Shown here one piece after another: positions 7,335 through 15,990 of a stretch of 64,000 nucleotides of DNA. How positions within the stretch are numbered: position 1 is the first letter of the stretch; each line of letters begins with the position of its first letter. Both the position numbers and the translations under genes were made by a program. The DNA is taken from positions 186,001 through 250,000 of the forward strand of contig NZ_KB893654.1 of NCBI RefSeq assembly GCF_000374145.1, written 5' to 3'. The stretch is from Neomegalonema perideroedes DSM 15528 (lineage in GTDB: Bacteria; Pseudomonadota; Alphaproteobacteria; Rhodobacterales; Rhodobacteraceae). The notes beneath the pieces are model-generated. The model was not told the DNA's origin and did no database searches. It saw only the letters and a list, made by a program, of their open reading frames with translations.

Positions 7335-9173
7335 TCAAAGCGTCGGATGGAGAGCCGCGGCGGGCGCGAGAGGCGCCGAAGCGGGCGCGACCGGCGCCGA
7401 GACGGGAAGGGGCGCGTCTATGGCCGCGTTCTGGAGGGCCGCCGCCAGCTTCTCGTCGCGGTTATAAACATCCTCGCGGAACTGAAGCCGCCCCTGAGCG
7501 TCGACCCAGGCCGTGTGATAGGTCAGGCGCACCTGAACCGGGCGGCGCAGACGCACGAGATGCTCCACGTTGTTGGCCAATTGCCGCGCGACCTCGGCCT
7601 GAGGATCCTCGGCCTGAGGCGCGAGCAGCGCCTGAGCCAGCTCCAGCGGGCGGTCGACGCGCACGCAGCCGTGGCTGAAGGCGCGGGCCTCGGCGCCGAA
7701 GAGATGCCGCGAAGGCGTGTCGTGGAGATAGATGTTGAACTGGTTGGGGAACATGAACTTCACCCGTCCGAGCGCGTTGTCCGGGCCGGGCTTCTGGCGC
7801 ACGAGGAAGGGGAAGTTGCGCGGCGTGATCTTCGACCAGTCCACCTTGGTCGAATCGACGACTTCGCCGCCGCGCGTCAGCTCCATGTTGCTCTCGACGA
7901 AGTAGTTCGGGTTGCTCTGGGCCTTGGGGAGCATCTCGTTGCGGGCGATGCTCATCGGCACGTTCCAGCTCGGATGAAAGACCATATGGTCGATCCGGTC
8001 GTCGAATTCGGGCGTCATGCTGCCGTCTTCGGTCTGGCCGACGGCCACGCGGCTCCAGAGGATCGGCTGTCCGGCCTCGTAGAGGATCATCTCGAAGCCG
8101 GCGAGGTTCACGTCCACGCGGCGCGGCTCGGCGGTCCGGCCGTTGCGCCAGCGCAGACGCTCCATGTTCAGCATGATCTGGGCGATGCGCCGCTCGATGG
8201 GGGCGTTCAGCGCCCGCAGGGTGCGCGGACCGGCCACGCCGTCGGGCTGAAGCCCGTGGCGGGCCTGAAAGGCGGAGACGCCCTGCATCATCCGCTGATC
8301 ATAGAGCGTGGTCTGCACGAGCGGGGCGGGGCCGCCGAAGGGCGGGCTGAGGCTCACGCTCTCGACCTCGGGCGGCAGATCGCCGAGCGCGACCAAACGC
8401 CGCCGCAGCAGCGTCACGGCGGGCGAGGCGTCGCCGGGGCGCAGAATCCCGAATTCGGGCAGAGGCCCGCCCCATCCGCCCTGAGCCGAGATGCGGAGAT
8501 AATCGCTCAGCACGCCCTTGAGCCGCGCGTATTCCGGCGAGCGGGGCGCGAGCGACTCGAGATAGGCGCCGAGGTCGGGCGCGGCGGCGGCGGCCTCCAG
8601 CAGATCGGCGGGGGCGGCGCGCGTCACATCCAGATGAATGTCGGAATCCACCGAACGCGGCTCCACCAGCCCGACCGAGACGTCGCGGGCGTAGGCGAGG
8701 AAGGCGGCCGCCAGATCCTGATCCAGCGCCGAGGCCTCGGCGGGGGAAAGGATCGTCGAGCCTTCGAGACGGGCGCGCAGGGCCGGGCCGCCGTATTTGC
8801 GGGCGGGCAGGGCGTGCTCGGCGGCGCGCTCCAGAGTCTCGGCGAGGAGCGCCGCGCGGGCGGGGGTCCAGATGGGCTGGCCGCGTTTGGCCGCGAAGGC
8901 CTGAGCCGCGCGCCGATCGAGCACGTTCTGGGAGATGGGGGCGGGCTTGGGCGCCGGCTTGGGCGAGGAGGCCAAAGGCTTTTCAGGGCCGCTGAGCGCC
9001 GCGCTGGCGGCGGGAACCGGAGCGGCCGGGCTTGAGGAGGAAGGGCCCGGGGCGGCGGTCGCGACCTGAGTCGGGGCCGCGGGCGCAGGGCTCCGGGCCG
9101 CAGGCGCCTCGGCCGAGGCCGACCCGGAGACGGCCGCCAGAGCCGCCAGAAAGGAGATGGCCGCAACGCGCAT
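7335..9173 (-). CDS. L,D-transpeptidase (YcbB/LdtD type)
   Basis: 612 residues. A signal peptide (cleavage near A-S-A-E, residue 22) and an Ala/Pro linker are followed by a scaffold region, a peptidoglycan-binding domain around G-V-S-A-F-Q-A-R-H-G-L-Q-P-D-G-V and the YkuD catalytic domain. H-D-T-P-S and S-H-G-C-V-R-V hold the active-site Cys503. Such enzymes form 3-3 cross-links between meso-diaminopimelate residues in peptidoglycan. The Ala/Pro-rich tail of about 25 residues looks disordered. The gene is divergent from a MepK-like peptidase that would cut the same cross-links, a pairing also seen in E. coli (ycbB-ycbK). Confidence 0.92.
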   Translation of the reverse strand: MRVAAISFLAALAAVSGSASAEAPAARSPAPAAPTQVATAAPGPSSSSPAAPVPAASAALSGPEKPLASSPKPAPKPAPISQNVLDRRAAQAFAAKRGQPIWTPARAALLAETLERAAEHALPARKYGGPALRARLEGSTILSPAEASALDQDLAAAFLAYARDVSVGLVEPRSVDSDIHLDVTRAAPADLLEAAAAAPDLGAYLESLAPRSPEYARLKGVLSDYLRISAQGGWGGPLPEFGILRPGDASPAVTLLRRRLVALGDLPPEVESVSLSPPFGGPAPLVQTTLYDQRMMQGVSAFQARHGLQPDGVAGPRTLRALNAPIERRIAQIMLNMERLRWRNGRTAEPRRVDVNLAGFEMILYEAGQPILWSRVAVGQTEDGSMTPEFDDRIDHMVFHPSWNVPMSIARNEMLPKAQSNPNYFVESNMELTRGGEVVDSTKVDWSKITPRNFPFLVRQKPGPDNALGRVKFMFPNQFNIYLHDTPSRHLFGAEARAFSHGCVRVDRPLELAQALLAPQAEDPQAEVARQLANNVEHLVRLRRPVQVRLTYHTAWVDAQGRLQFREDVYNRDEKLAAALQNAAIDAPLPVSAPVAPASAPLAPAAALHPTL

Positions 9174-9208
9174 GGAAAGGGCTCCCTCGTGTCCTTAAGC
9201 TCGTCCCC

Positions 9209-9312
9209 AGAGCGTTCTCCGGCCAGATCGGGCCGTCCAACGCTCTAAGCTTTTCCGTGGTCGCGTTTTCGCGACGCGAAGCCTGATCGGCTTCGCTGGA
9301 AAACGCTCTCAG
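9209..9312. repeat. Intergenic palindromic repeat, copy 2
   Basis: Within the 326-nt gap between the divergent transpeptidase and MepK-like genes. The 51-nt core 9262-9312 repeats 1055-1105 with four changes. Core arms: GCGTTTTC (9263-9270) and GAAAACGC (9299-9306); inner stem CGAAGCC/GGCTTCG (9277-9283/9289-9295). A further hairpin, AGAGCGTT (9209-9216) with AACGCTCT (9239-9246), precedes it. Because it lies between two gene starts it is not acting as a terminator of either gene. The rest of the gap (9313-9499) should hold the MepK promoter, with an AT-rich TTTATACACT at 9401-9410; I see no small gene. Confidence 0.75.
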
Positions 9313-9499
9313 CTCGTGTTCTGGCGCCCCTTGGCGCGTCCGTGGTCCCGCCACACTGAGGCGGCGATGGTAAAGGCGGCTTTAACGCCCTCTTAGGGTT
9401 CTTTATACACTGTGGCCGCTAGACTATACGGGAGCTTCCGATCCTGCGCGATCACAAGAGAGTTCGAACCCCGTGCCCTACGCCTTCTAAGGATGAATT

Positions 9500-10081
9500 A
9501 TGGCCGACACCGATCAGATGGCGCCCTCGCGTCGTCGAGTCCTTCAGGCCCTGAGCGCCTGCGCCTTCTCCGCCGTCGCCGCGCCCGCCGCGGCGGCGCC
9601 CTACGCCTCGCCGCTTCCTGCGCGCAAACCCGTCGTGCGGCGCCTGAACCTGACCAACGCCCATACGGGCGAAACCTTCTCCGGCGTTTATTTCGCCAAC
9701 GGCGCCTATGTGCGCGAATCCCTGACGCGCCTCAATTATCTGCTTCGGGACTGGCGAAACAACGAGATCATCGCCATCGACCGCCGAACGCTGGACATCG
9801 TATCTCAAATGCAACGTGATCTGGATACGGACGAGCCCTTCAACGTCATCTCGGCCTATCGCACCCCCGCCACCAACGCCATGCTGCGCGAGCGGGATTC
9901 GGCGGTGGCCTCGCGCTCCTATCATCTGCGGGGCATGGCGATGGATCTGCGGCTCAAAACCCGCAGCGTCGAGCAGATTCGCCGCGCGGCCTCCGAGCAG
10001 CGGGCCGGAGGCGTGGGCGCCTACGCCAATTCCCGATTCGTGCATGTGGACAGCGGCCCCCTGCGCAGCTGGCGCGGCTGA
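9500..10081 (+). CDS. MepK-like DUF882 murein endopeptidase
   Basis: 193 residues. A Tat-like leader (S-R-R-R-V-L-Q-A-L-S, then Ala-rich to about residue 34) precedes a DUF882/peptidase M15-fold domain. The zinc ligands of the family are all present: His142 and Asp149 in S-Y-H-L-R-G-M-A-M-D, and His182 in F-V-H-V-D-S-G. E. coli MepK cuts 3-3 (mDAP-mDAP) cross-links made by L,D-transpeptidases, and the adjacent divergent gene encodes one. AAGGA lies 6-7 nt before the ATG at 9500. Length is typical. Confidence 0.85.
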   Translation: MADTDQMAPSRRRVLQALSACAFSAVAAPAAAAPYASPLPARKPVVRRLNLTNAHTGETFSGVYFANGAYVRESLTRLNYLLRDWRNNEIIAIDRRTLDIVSQMQRDLDTDEPFNVISAYRTPATNAMLRERDSAVASRSYHLRGMAMDLRLKTRSVEQIRRAASEQRAGGVGAYANSRFVHVDSGPLRSWRG

Positions 10082-10560
10082 GCCTCGGGCCTCGAATCCC
10101 GGAGCAAGGACGGCCGCGCCCCGCGCGGCCCTCAAGACGCGCCCCCCAGAACGCCGCCCTCAGACGGCTTCGCGCCCTGCGCGCGGCCCCCCGGGTTGGG
10201 CTGGGGCGGGATCGAGGGACCGCGCGTCCGCGCGCCCTCAGGCGCGCAGCCCCTCTGTATCAAGACGGAAATAACGGCGGGCGCATGGGCGGATTGCGGC
10301 GATTTCGGGATGAAATGCGGCGAAGCCGCCTTGACCGGGCGCCCCTCGACCCCCTTTCTCCCGGCCTTGCGCGCGGCTTTGCGGCGCCGTCGGGGGCTCT
10401 CGCATGGTTCTTGCTCGGCGGAGGGCGCGCCGGGACTCCCGAAGCGGAGCCCAATCCGACGTTCTCCGACTACGCCTTTTTACGGCTTGGGAAGGGGCGT
10501 AAGGCATATTCCGGCGCTGAACTTCGGAGCGCGGCCGATTTGGGGGGCCGACGAAGCGGG
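10082..10560. other. 479-nt GC-rich gap with hairpins, no supported gene
   Basis: Two strong hairpins are visible: GGCCGCG/CGCGGCC (10112-10118/10124-10130), which could end the MepK-like transcript, and GCGCGCC/GGCGCGC (10230-10236/10241-10247) with a 4-nt loop. Open frames on both strands lack ribosome sites and have Arg/Ala-rich shadow composition. The downstream gene's frame is open back to 10285, but no site supports starting there. A promoter for that gene is expected near its 3' end but is not clear. Confidence 0.5.
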
Positions 10561-12435
10561 ATGGACGCGATGCGGAAACAGGGTCTGGGGTCGATGAAAA
10601 GCGCTCTGGCGGCGGCGGTCCTCGCTTTGGCGGCGACGGCTCCGGGCTTCGGGCCTTCCGATCTCGCCGGATACGCGCAGGCGGCTTCTCCTCCCGCCTC
10701 GACTGCTCCCGCGGAAGTGATGAGCCTGAAGATCGACGGCGGCGTCTCCCTCGCGCTGGAGCGCGTCGCGCCGCCCCGTCCCGAGGTCTTCGCGGGGGCT
10801 CCGGCCTATGCGCTCTGGACCCGCGAGGGATTCGCCGAGCCCGTGCGCTTCCGGCTCTCCTCCAATCATGCGGCCTATGTGCGCAGCTGGCGTCTTGCGG
10901 TCTATCGCTCCGGCGATCTGGAGCGCCGCCGTCCGGTTCAGAGCTTCTCGGGGCGGGGCGCGAGCTACGCCGAGGCCCAGGTCTGGGACGGCTCCGTGGC
11001 GCCGGGCGTGGCGAGGCTGCGGCCCGGCGAGGAATTATTCTACGTCTTCGAGGCCACCGACCGCATGGGCCGCGTGGCGGCCTCCGATCCGGCGCCCCTG
11101 CTGCTCGCGCGCTACGTCATGCCGCAGCAGGCCCGGACGCTGAAGCCTCAGGCGCAGGCGACCGCCCTCTCCGAGCGTCCCGAGATGGCGCAGGGGCAGG
11201 CTTACGGGCTGCGCGTCAAGCTGGCGGGGCTCAAGGCGGGCGAGATCCTGCGTCTCGACGGCATGATTCTCACCGCCGATTCCTCCGGCTCCGCCGAATT
11301 CACGCAAATCCTGCCGCCCGGCCGCTATGCGCCGAAGATCGAGCTGACCCGCGCCCGGGGCCGCACGGCTCAGGCGGAGCTGGCCTTCGCGCTGGGCGAT
11401 CCCGCCGAGGGCCTCCAGCCGCGTCCGCTTTGGGGCGCGGGCAGCGCCGCCGCCGTGGCTTTGGCCCGGCCCGCCGCCGTCCCGACCCGCAGCGCCCATT
11501 ACGAGCTGGCCAATCAGACGATGATCTATCTCCCCGACACCGACGTGGCCCGCGATTCGGTGCGCGCGGTGATCATGGTCGAGGGCGAGACCGCCGCCGC
11601 CTTGTCGGCGGGCGAGCATTACGTCCTCGATTCCCTGCAAGGGCGCCTCGCGCTGACCTCGGCGGGGCGCGACCTCATGGACGGAATCGCCCAAGGGCTG
11701 GAGGAGGGCGGCCAGACGGGCCGTCTGGAGATCGGCTATAGGCCCATCGCCGAGCTTGAGCCCGCCGACGCCGCGCCCTCCGCGCCGGTGGCGGCCGCCA
11801 GCGGCGACGGCGCCGATTTCGTCGTGACCTACGGCGACGCCCTCGGGCCGGAGGCTCTCTTCGCCGCCGCCGAGGCGCTGATCGCCGAAACCCTCGCCGA
11901 GGGCGAAGCCGAAGAGGCTCAGGAGGACAAGGGCCTCGCCTTGGCCGCCGCCCCGGCCCCGGCCCCTGCTCCGAAAGCCGCAGCGGCCGCGGAGAAGGTC
12001 GAGCTGGCTCAGGCCGGGCGCCCCGATCATCCTCTGGAGTCGCCCGCGCCGCGCGCCAAGCCCCGGACGGCCGCGCCCGCCGTGCTGCTGGCCGAGGCCG
12101 CGCCCCTGTTCGACGATCCGGGCGCGCGGGGCCTCGCCGCGACGGAGACGGCCAAGCCCGCCGCGCCTCTTGCTGTCGCCGCCCCCGTTCTCGTCGCGCG
12201 CTCCGCCGCGCCGCCCGTCGTCCAGATCGCGGCCCAGCCCGCGGCCCGGAAAGAGGAGCCGAGCCTCGTGGCGCAGGGATTGTTCATCGCCGCCTCGGCG
12301 CCCGCCGGCTTCGACGCCGCCGGCTGGAGCGAGGAGACGCCCAAGACGCCCGCCCGCCTCAGCGCCGCGCCGCCGCCCGCCGCCCGCAGCCTCGCCGAGA
12401 TTCTGACCCAAGGCTTTATTCTCGATAAGGACTAA
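10561..12435 (+). CDS. Large secreted Ala/Pro-rich envelope protein, function unknown
   Basis: About 624 residues from the ATG at 10561; ATGs at 10570 and 10594 are equally possible, since no strong ribosome site decides. A signal peptide (M-K-S-A-L-A-A-A-V-L-A-L) leads to Ala-Gln-Ala near residue 40. Residues about 50-400 look like several beta-sandwich modules (for example L-K-A-G-E-I-L-R-L-D-G-M and a segment with Y-x-F-E-A-T-D-x-M-G-R), in the style of domains that flank OmpA domains in alphaproteobacterial envelope proteins, but no OmpA domain is present. The last 200 residues are low-complexity Ala/Pro/Glu. I do not recognise the family. It stands alone, downstream of peptidoglycan genes. 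Confidence 0.65.
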   Translation: MDAMRKQGLGSMKSALAAAVLALAATAPGFGPSDLAGYAQAASPPASTAPAEVMSLKIDGGVSLALERVAPPRPEVFAGAPAYALWTREGFAEPVRFRLSSNHAAYVRSWRLAVYRSGDLERRRPVQSFSGRGASYAEAQVWDGSVAPGVARLRPGEELFYVFEATDRMGRVAASDPAPLLLARYVMPQQARTLKPQAQATALSERPEMAQGQAYGLRVKLAGLKAGEILRLDGMILTADSSGSAEFTQILPPGRYAPKIELTRARGRTAQAELAFALGDPAEGLQPRPLWGAGSAAAVALARPAAVPTRSAHYELANQTMIYLPDTDVARDSVRAVIMVEGETAAALSAGEHYVLDSLQGRLALTSAGRDLMDGIAQGLEEGGQTGRLEIGYRPIAELEPADAAPSAPVAAASGDGADFVVTYGDALGPEALFAAAEALIAETLAEGEAEEAQEDKGLALAAAPAPAPAPKAAAAAEKVELAQAGRPDHPLESPAPRAKPRTAAPAVLLAEAAPLFDDPGARGLAATETAKPAAPLAVAAPVLVARSAAPPVVQIAAQPAARKEEPSLVAQGLFIAASAPAGFDAAGWSEETPKTPARLSAAPPPAARSLAEILTQGFILDKD

Positions 12436-12684
12436 GGCGGGGGCCCGCTCGGGATCGGCCCCGGAGGACGGCGGAGGACGGCGGATCTGGCCGCCCAAGC
12501 CTTCCGCGCGGAGGACGGCGCGGCGCAAGCGGCGTAAAAAACATCCCGTCCCGGTTGGCGCGCTTGCCGATTTCGCATATCATCGCCACATAGGGATCCG
12601 GCGCCCCCTCGCAGGGGCCGCGGCGTCGCCGCGGCGCTCCGCAGGCCGGAGCAGGCGCGGTCCGGTTGGGAGAAACATGCGGCG

Positions 12685-12822
12685 ATGAATCCATCGACTT
12701 TGCGCGGCGTCGCCTATTGGGGGCTGGCGATCGTCATCCTGTTCGTCGGATTGGGCGCCGTCGCCGCCAACGCCGAGGACGAGGAGACGACCCCCGCCCC
12801 GGTCGCGGAGCCCGCGCGATGA
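12685..12822 (+). CDS. Small single-pass membrane protein (45 aa), first gene of the TelA operon
   Basis: A 45-residue frame: a short basic start, one hydrophobic helix (G-L-A-I-V-I-L-F-V-G-L-G-A-V, about residues 12-28) and an acidic/Pro tail. Its TGA overlaps the ATG of the XpaC-like gene (ATGA at 12819-12822), which is the main evidence that it is translated. The tail should face the periplasm if the N-terminus stays inside. Function unknown; a small partner of the downstream membrane proteins is an inference. Confidence 0.6.
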   Translation: MNPSTLRGVAYWGLAIVILFVGLGAVAANAEDEETTPAPVAEPAR

Positions 12823-13922
12823 GCGGCGGCGGCAAGCCTTGGGGCGGGCCTTACAGCCCCAAACGCCCTTCGCGGCCCTCGCGTCCGGAGTCCCGCGCGC
12901 CGACGAGCCTCGGAGACAGGGCGGATCGTCTGCCGCCCACCGAGAGCCTGCCCGTCTACGGCGAAGAGCGCGCGGCGCCGAAATCCTCCGCCTCGCCTTT
13001 CGAGCAGCCCGTCCGCCGCTCCTCCGCTTCTTCCGAACGTCCGGCCCCGGCCTCCGCGCCGCGCGACGACTGGAGATCGCGCTTGACCTCCTCAGCCAAG
13101 CCCTATGACGCCGCCGAGCGGCTGCGTCGCCGCGATTCCGCGCGCGCGCGCCGCATTCCATGGTTCGGCCTGCCCTTTCTCTTCGCGGCCTTCGGCTCTC
13201 TGGCGACGGGGAATCCGGGCCAGATGCTGGCTTTCCTCGGCGCCTGGGCCTTGCTGGCGCTCGGCTCCCATCTGATCGTCGAAGGTCAGAAGGCTCAGGA
13301 GGCCTATGACGCGCGCAGCCTCGCGGCGGCGCCCTCTCTGCCGCGCAAGCTTCTGGGCGCGCTGGCGGTGGGGCTCGGCGTGGGGCTGGCGGGAGTCGTG
13401 GCCTTCGGCTTCTTCTCGGGCGCGGCGGTCGGCCTTGTGGCGGGGGCGCTTTCGGCCTTCGTCTTCGGCGCCGATCCCATGCGCGCCAAGGGCGACGCCA
13501 CGATCTCCGACGTCTCCATCTCCGATCTCGACGCCGCCCTGACCGAAGCCCGCGGCAAGGTCGCGGCTCTGGAGGGGGTGGCGCGGAATCTCAAGGACCG
13601 CTCGCTGGCGACTCCTCTGCGCGAAATCGGAGATCAGACGCAGCTCATCCTCAAGCGCATCGAAGAGGATCCGGGCGATCTGCGCCGGTCGCGCAAATTC
13701 CTCAAGGTCTATCTCGACGGCGTGCTGGAGGCCGCGCGGAAATACGAGCGCGCCCAAGCCAACGTCGATCCCGAGATGGAATGGAAATTCCGCAAGCTCC
13801 TGCGCGACATGCGTCAGGTCGCCGCCGAGCATTACGACAAGCTGCTGCATGACGACCGGACGGATCTCGACGTGGAGATCGAGGTGCTGGCCGATCGTCT
13901 GAAGCATGAGGCGGGCGTCTGA
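12819..13922 (+). CDS. XpaC family membrane protein (5-bromo-4-chloroindolyl phosphate hydrolysis)
   Basis: 367 residues. The first 100 or so are Pro/Ser/Arg-rich and probably disordered, then come paired hydrophobic helices (W-F-G-L-P-F-L-F-A-A-F-G and a second cluster near 185-220) and a long C-terminal helical domain ending A-E-H-Y-D-K-L-L-H-D-D. The helical domain and the telA gene immediately downstream are typical of XpaC proteins. Despite the name, no hydrolase activity is established for the family. The start at 12819 overlaps the preceding small gene; the frame is open further upstream, but that part is out of keeping with the family. Confidence 0.8.
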   Translation: MSGGGKPWGGPYSPKRPSRPSRPESRAPTSLGDRADRLPPTESLPVYGEERAAPKSSASPFEQPVRRSSASSERPAPASAPRDDWRSRLTSSAKPYDAAERLRRRDSARARRIPWFGLPFLFAAFGSLATGNPGQMLAFLGAWALLALGSHLIVEGQKAQEAYDARSLAAAPSLPRKLLGALAVGLGVGLAGVVAFGFFSGAAVGLVAGALSAFVFGADPMRAKGDATISDVSISDLDAALTEARGKVAALEGVARNLKDRSLATPLREIGDQTQLILKRIEEDPGDLRRSRKFLKVYLDGVLEAARKYERAQANVDPEMEWKFRKLLRDMRQVAAEHYDKLLHDDRTDLDVEIEVLADRLKHEAGV

Positions 13923-13993
13923 CGCCTGCTTCTTCGCCTTTACGCCTTCAAGTTTTCGCCGACGGCGCGTCGGCCCCCGACAAGAGGAAGATC

Positions 13994-15208
13994 ATGCCGA
14001 ACGAGGATGTGACGGAAAAGGCCCGCGTCGCCGTCGCGGAAGCCGCCGAGACCCTGCAATTGGCGCTCCCCGCGCCCAAGGCCGAATTGATCACCCTGCC
14101 GCAGGCCGACCCGCGTCAGGCGCAGGAGATCCGCCGCCGCATGCAGGAGATCGACCTGCATAACACGCAGTCGATCATTAAATTCGGCTCTAAGGCGCAG
14201 GAGGATCTCACCCAGATCTCCGATCAGATGCTGGAGGGCGTGCGCAATAAGGACGTCGGCCCGGCGGGCGGCGCGCTGCGCAACATGGTCGGCGCCATCC
14301 GGGGCTTCGACGTCAACGAACTGGGCGTCAGCACGCCGCAGGGCTTCTTCGCGCGCATCTGGAACTGGCTTTTCGGCAAGGCCAGCAGCGTGCATGACTT
14401 CGTGGCCAAATACGAGCAGGTGCGCGGCCAGATCGACAAGATCTCCGACGAATTGCTCGGCCATGAGACCATCCTGCTCAAGGACATCAAATTCCTCGAC
14501 AAGCTTTATGAATCCTCGCTGGCCTTCTACGACGAGCTGGCGCTCTACATCGCGGCGGGCGAGGCCAAGATCGCCGATCTCGACGCCAACGACATTCCCG
14601 CCAAAGAGCGCGAAGTTCAGGCCGCCCCCGAGGGCGAGGGCCTCGTGAAGGCTCAGGAGCTGCGCGATCTGCGCGCCGCCCGCGACGAGCTGGAGCGCCG
14701 CGTTCATGATCTGAAGCTCACCCGTCAGGTGACGATGCAGTCTCTGCCCTCGATCCGCCTCGTGCAGGAGAACGACAAGAGCCTCGTCAATAAGATCAAT
14801 TCAACCCTCGTGAACACCGTCCCGCTCTGGCAGACCCAGCTCGCGCAGGCCGTGACCATCCATCGCTCGCGCGAGGCGGCGGGCACCGTCAAGGCCGCCA
14901 CCGACCTCACCAACGACCTCCTCAAGAAGAACGCCGAGAACCTCCAGCAGGCCAATCGCGAGATCCGCGAGCAGATGGAGCGCGGCGTTTTCGACATCGA
15001 GACCGTGAAGGAGGCCAATCAGCGCCTCATCGCGACCATCGAGGAGAGCCTCACCATCGCCGACGAGGGCAAGAAGCGCCGCGCCGAAGCCGAGCGCGAA
15101 TTGCTCAATATGGAGAACGAGCTTAAGCGCACGCTCTCCGCCGCCTCCGCCCGCAAGGACGGCGTGGGCGACAACCTCGGCACCTCGACGGGGCGCCGCC
15201 GCTCCTGA
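13994..15208 (+). CDS. telA: TelA family toxic-anion resistance protein
   Basis: 404 residues, nearly all alpha-helical with heptad-like patterns. Family marks include D-P-R-Q-A-Q-E-I, the central Y-E-Q-V-R-G-Q-I-D-K-I-S-D-E-L, and the conserved segment around V-T-M-Q-S-L-P-S-I-R-L-V-Q-E-N-D near residue 245, then W-Q-T-Q-L-A-Q-A-V. TelA was named for tellurite resistance; its molecular job is unsettled, and it recurs beside XpaC. It lies 71 nt after the xpaC-like gene, a slightly longer gap than elsewhere in the operon. The last 15 residues are a basic tail. Confidence 0.9.
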   Translation: MPNEDVTEKARVAVAEAAETLQLALPAPKAELITLPQADPRQAQEIRRRMQEIDLHNTQSIIKFGSKAQEDLTQISDQMLEGVRNKDVGPAGGALRNMVGAIRGFDVNELGVSTPQGFFARIWNWLFGKASSVHDFVAKYEQVRGQIDKISDELLGHETILLKDIKFLDKLYESSLAFYDELALYIAAGEAKIADLDANDIPAKEREVQAAPEGEGLVKAQELRDLRAARDELERRVHDLKLTRQVTMQSLPSIRLVQENDKSLVNKINSTLVNTVPLWQTQLAQAVTIHRSREAAGTVKAATDLTNDLLKKNAENLQQANREIREQMERGVFDIETVKEANQRLIATIEESLTIADEGKKRRAEAERELLNMENELKRTLSAASARKDGVGDNLGTSTGRRRS

Positions 15209-15222
15209 GGCGGTTCGGCGTC

Positions 15223-15990
15223 ATGGCTCTGGCGGCGGGGCTGGCTCTCGCGGGATGCGCTCCCCCGATGCTTGGATCTCCGCGCGGCCCTCAGGCCGGT
15301 CCCCTCGACGCCGAAGCTCTGGCGGCGGATTTCACGGCGCTCGCCTTCCGGGCCGAGGCTCTGGAGGGCGGGATCGCCGAGCCGGGCGGCTCGCCCGCGC
15401 GGCTGACGCGCTGGGCGCCGCCTTCGGGCGCGGCTCTGGGCTACGCCTTCGAGGGCGGCGCGCCGGAGGATCGGGCCGAGGCGCGGCGTCTTCTGGCGCG
15501 GCTCTCCGGCCTGACGGGTCTGAGCTTCTCCGAAGGGGAGGGGGAGGCCGCTTTGCGGATCCGCTTTCTTGATCCTGAGAGGCGGCGGCGGGATGCGGCT
15601 TCGGCGCAGGATTTCCGGGCGCTGCGGCGGCTCTGGGCGGAGGAGGAAGGCGTTTTTTGTCTGGCTCTGGGCGAGACGGACGAGACCGGGGCGCTGATCC
15701 GGGCGGAGGTTCTGCTCAAGGCGGAGGCCGATCCGGAGCGGCGGCGGTCCTGCCTCGCCGAGGAGCTGGGGCAGGCCATGGGCCTCTTCAACGATGCGGC
15801 GACGCGCGGTCCCTCCGTCTTCGACGACGACGACCGCCACGCCCTTTGGACCGCGCAGGATGAAGCTCTTCTGCGTTTATTATATGATCCGCGTCTGACG
15901 CCGGGCATGGGCGCCCAAGAGGCCGCCCCGATCCTGCGGGAGATTGCGAAGGAAGCGGCGCGGCGCGCTGCGGGAGGAGGTCGGCCATGA
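15223..15990 (+). CDS. DUF2927 lipoprotein
   Basis: 255 residues from the ATG at 15223. The N-terminus is a lipoprotein signal with lipobox L-A-L-A-G-C. The C-terminal third holds the DUF2927 block E-E-L-G-Q-A-M-G-L-F-N-D-A, then F-D-D-D-D-R-H-A-L-W, L-L-R-L-L-Y-D and P-G-M. The family is widespread in Rhodobacterales and uncharacterised. The signal lacks basic residues before the hydrophobic core; an Arg-Arg pair lies just upstream in frame (from about 15205, overlapping the telA stop) but without a standard start codon, so the true start is uncertain. Its stop overlaps the next start (ATGA). Confidence 0.75.
   Translation: MALAAGLALAGCAPPMLGSPRGPQAGPLDAEALAADFTALAFRAEALEGGIAEPGGSPARLTRWAPPSGAALGYAFEGGAPEDRAEARRLLARLSGLTGLSFSEGEGEAALRIRFLDPERRRRDAASAQDFRALRRLWAEEEGVFCLALGETDETGALIRAEVLLKAEADPERRRSCLAEELGQAMGLFNDAATRGPSVFDDDDRHALWTAQDEALLRLLYDPRLTPGMGAQEAAPILREIAKEAARRAAGGGRP

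Noticed and set aside
4836-9035. A 1399-codon open frame on the plus strand
   Set aside because: It runs antisense to fabF, acp, lpxD and the transpeptidase gene, has Arg/Gly/His-rich shadow composition and no ribosome site; an effect of high GC on codon position.
10285-10560. N-terminal extension of the large envelope protein or a separate small gene
   Set aside because: Open in frame but no ribosome site, and it would bury the signal peptide about 110 residues inside.
12463-12484. GGAGGACGGC tandem repeat
   Set aside because: Only two adjacent copies of a GC-rich decamer; probably slippage with no sign of function.
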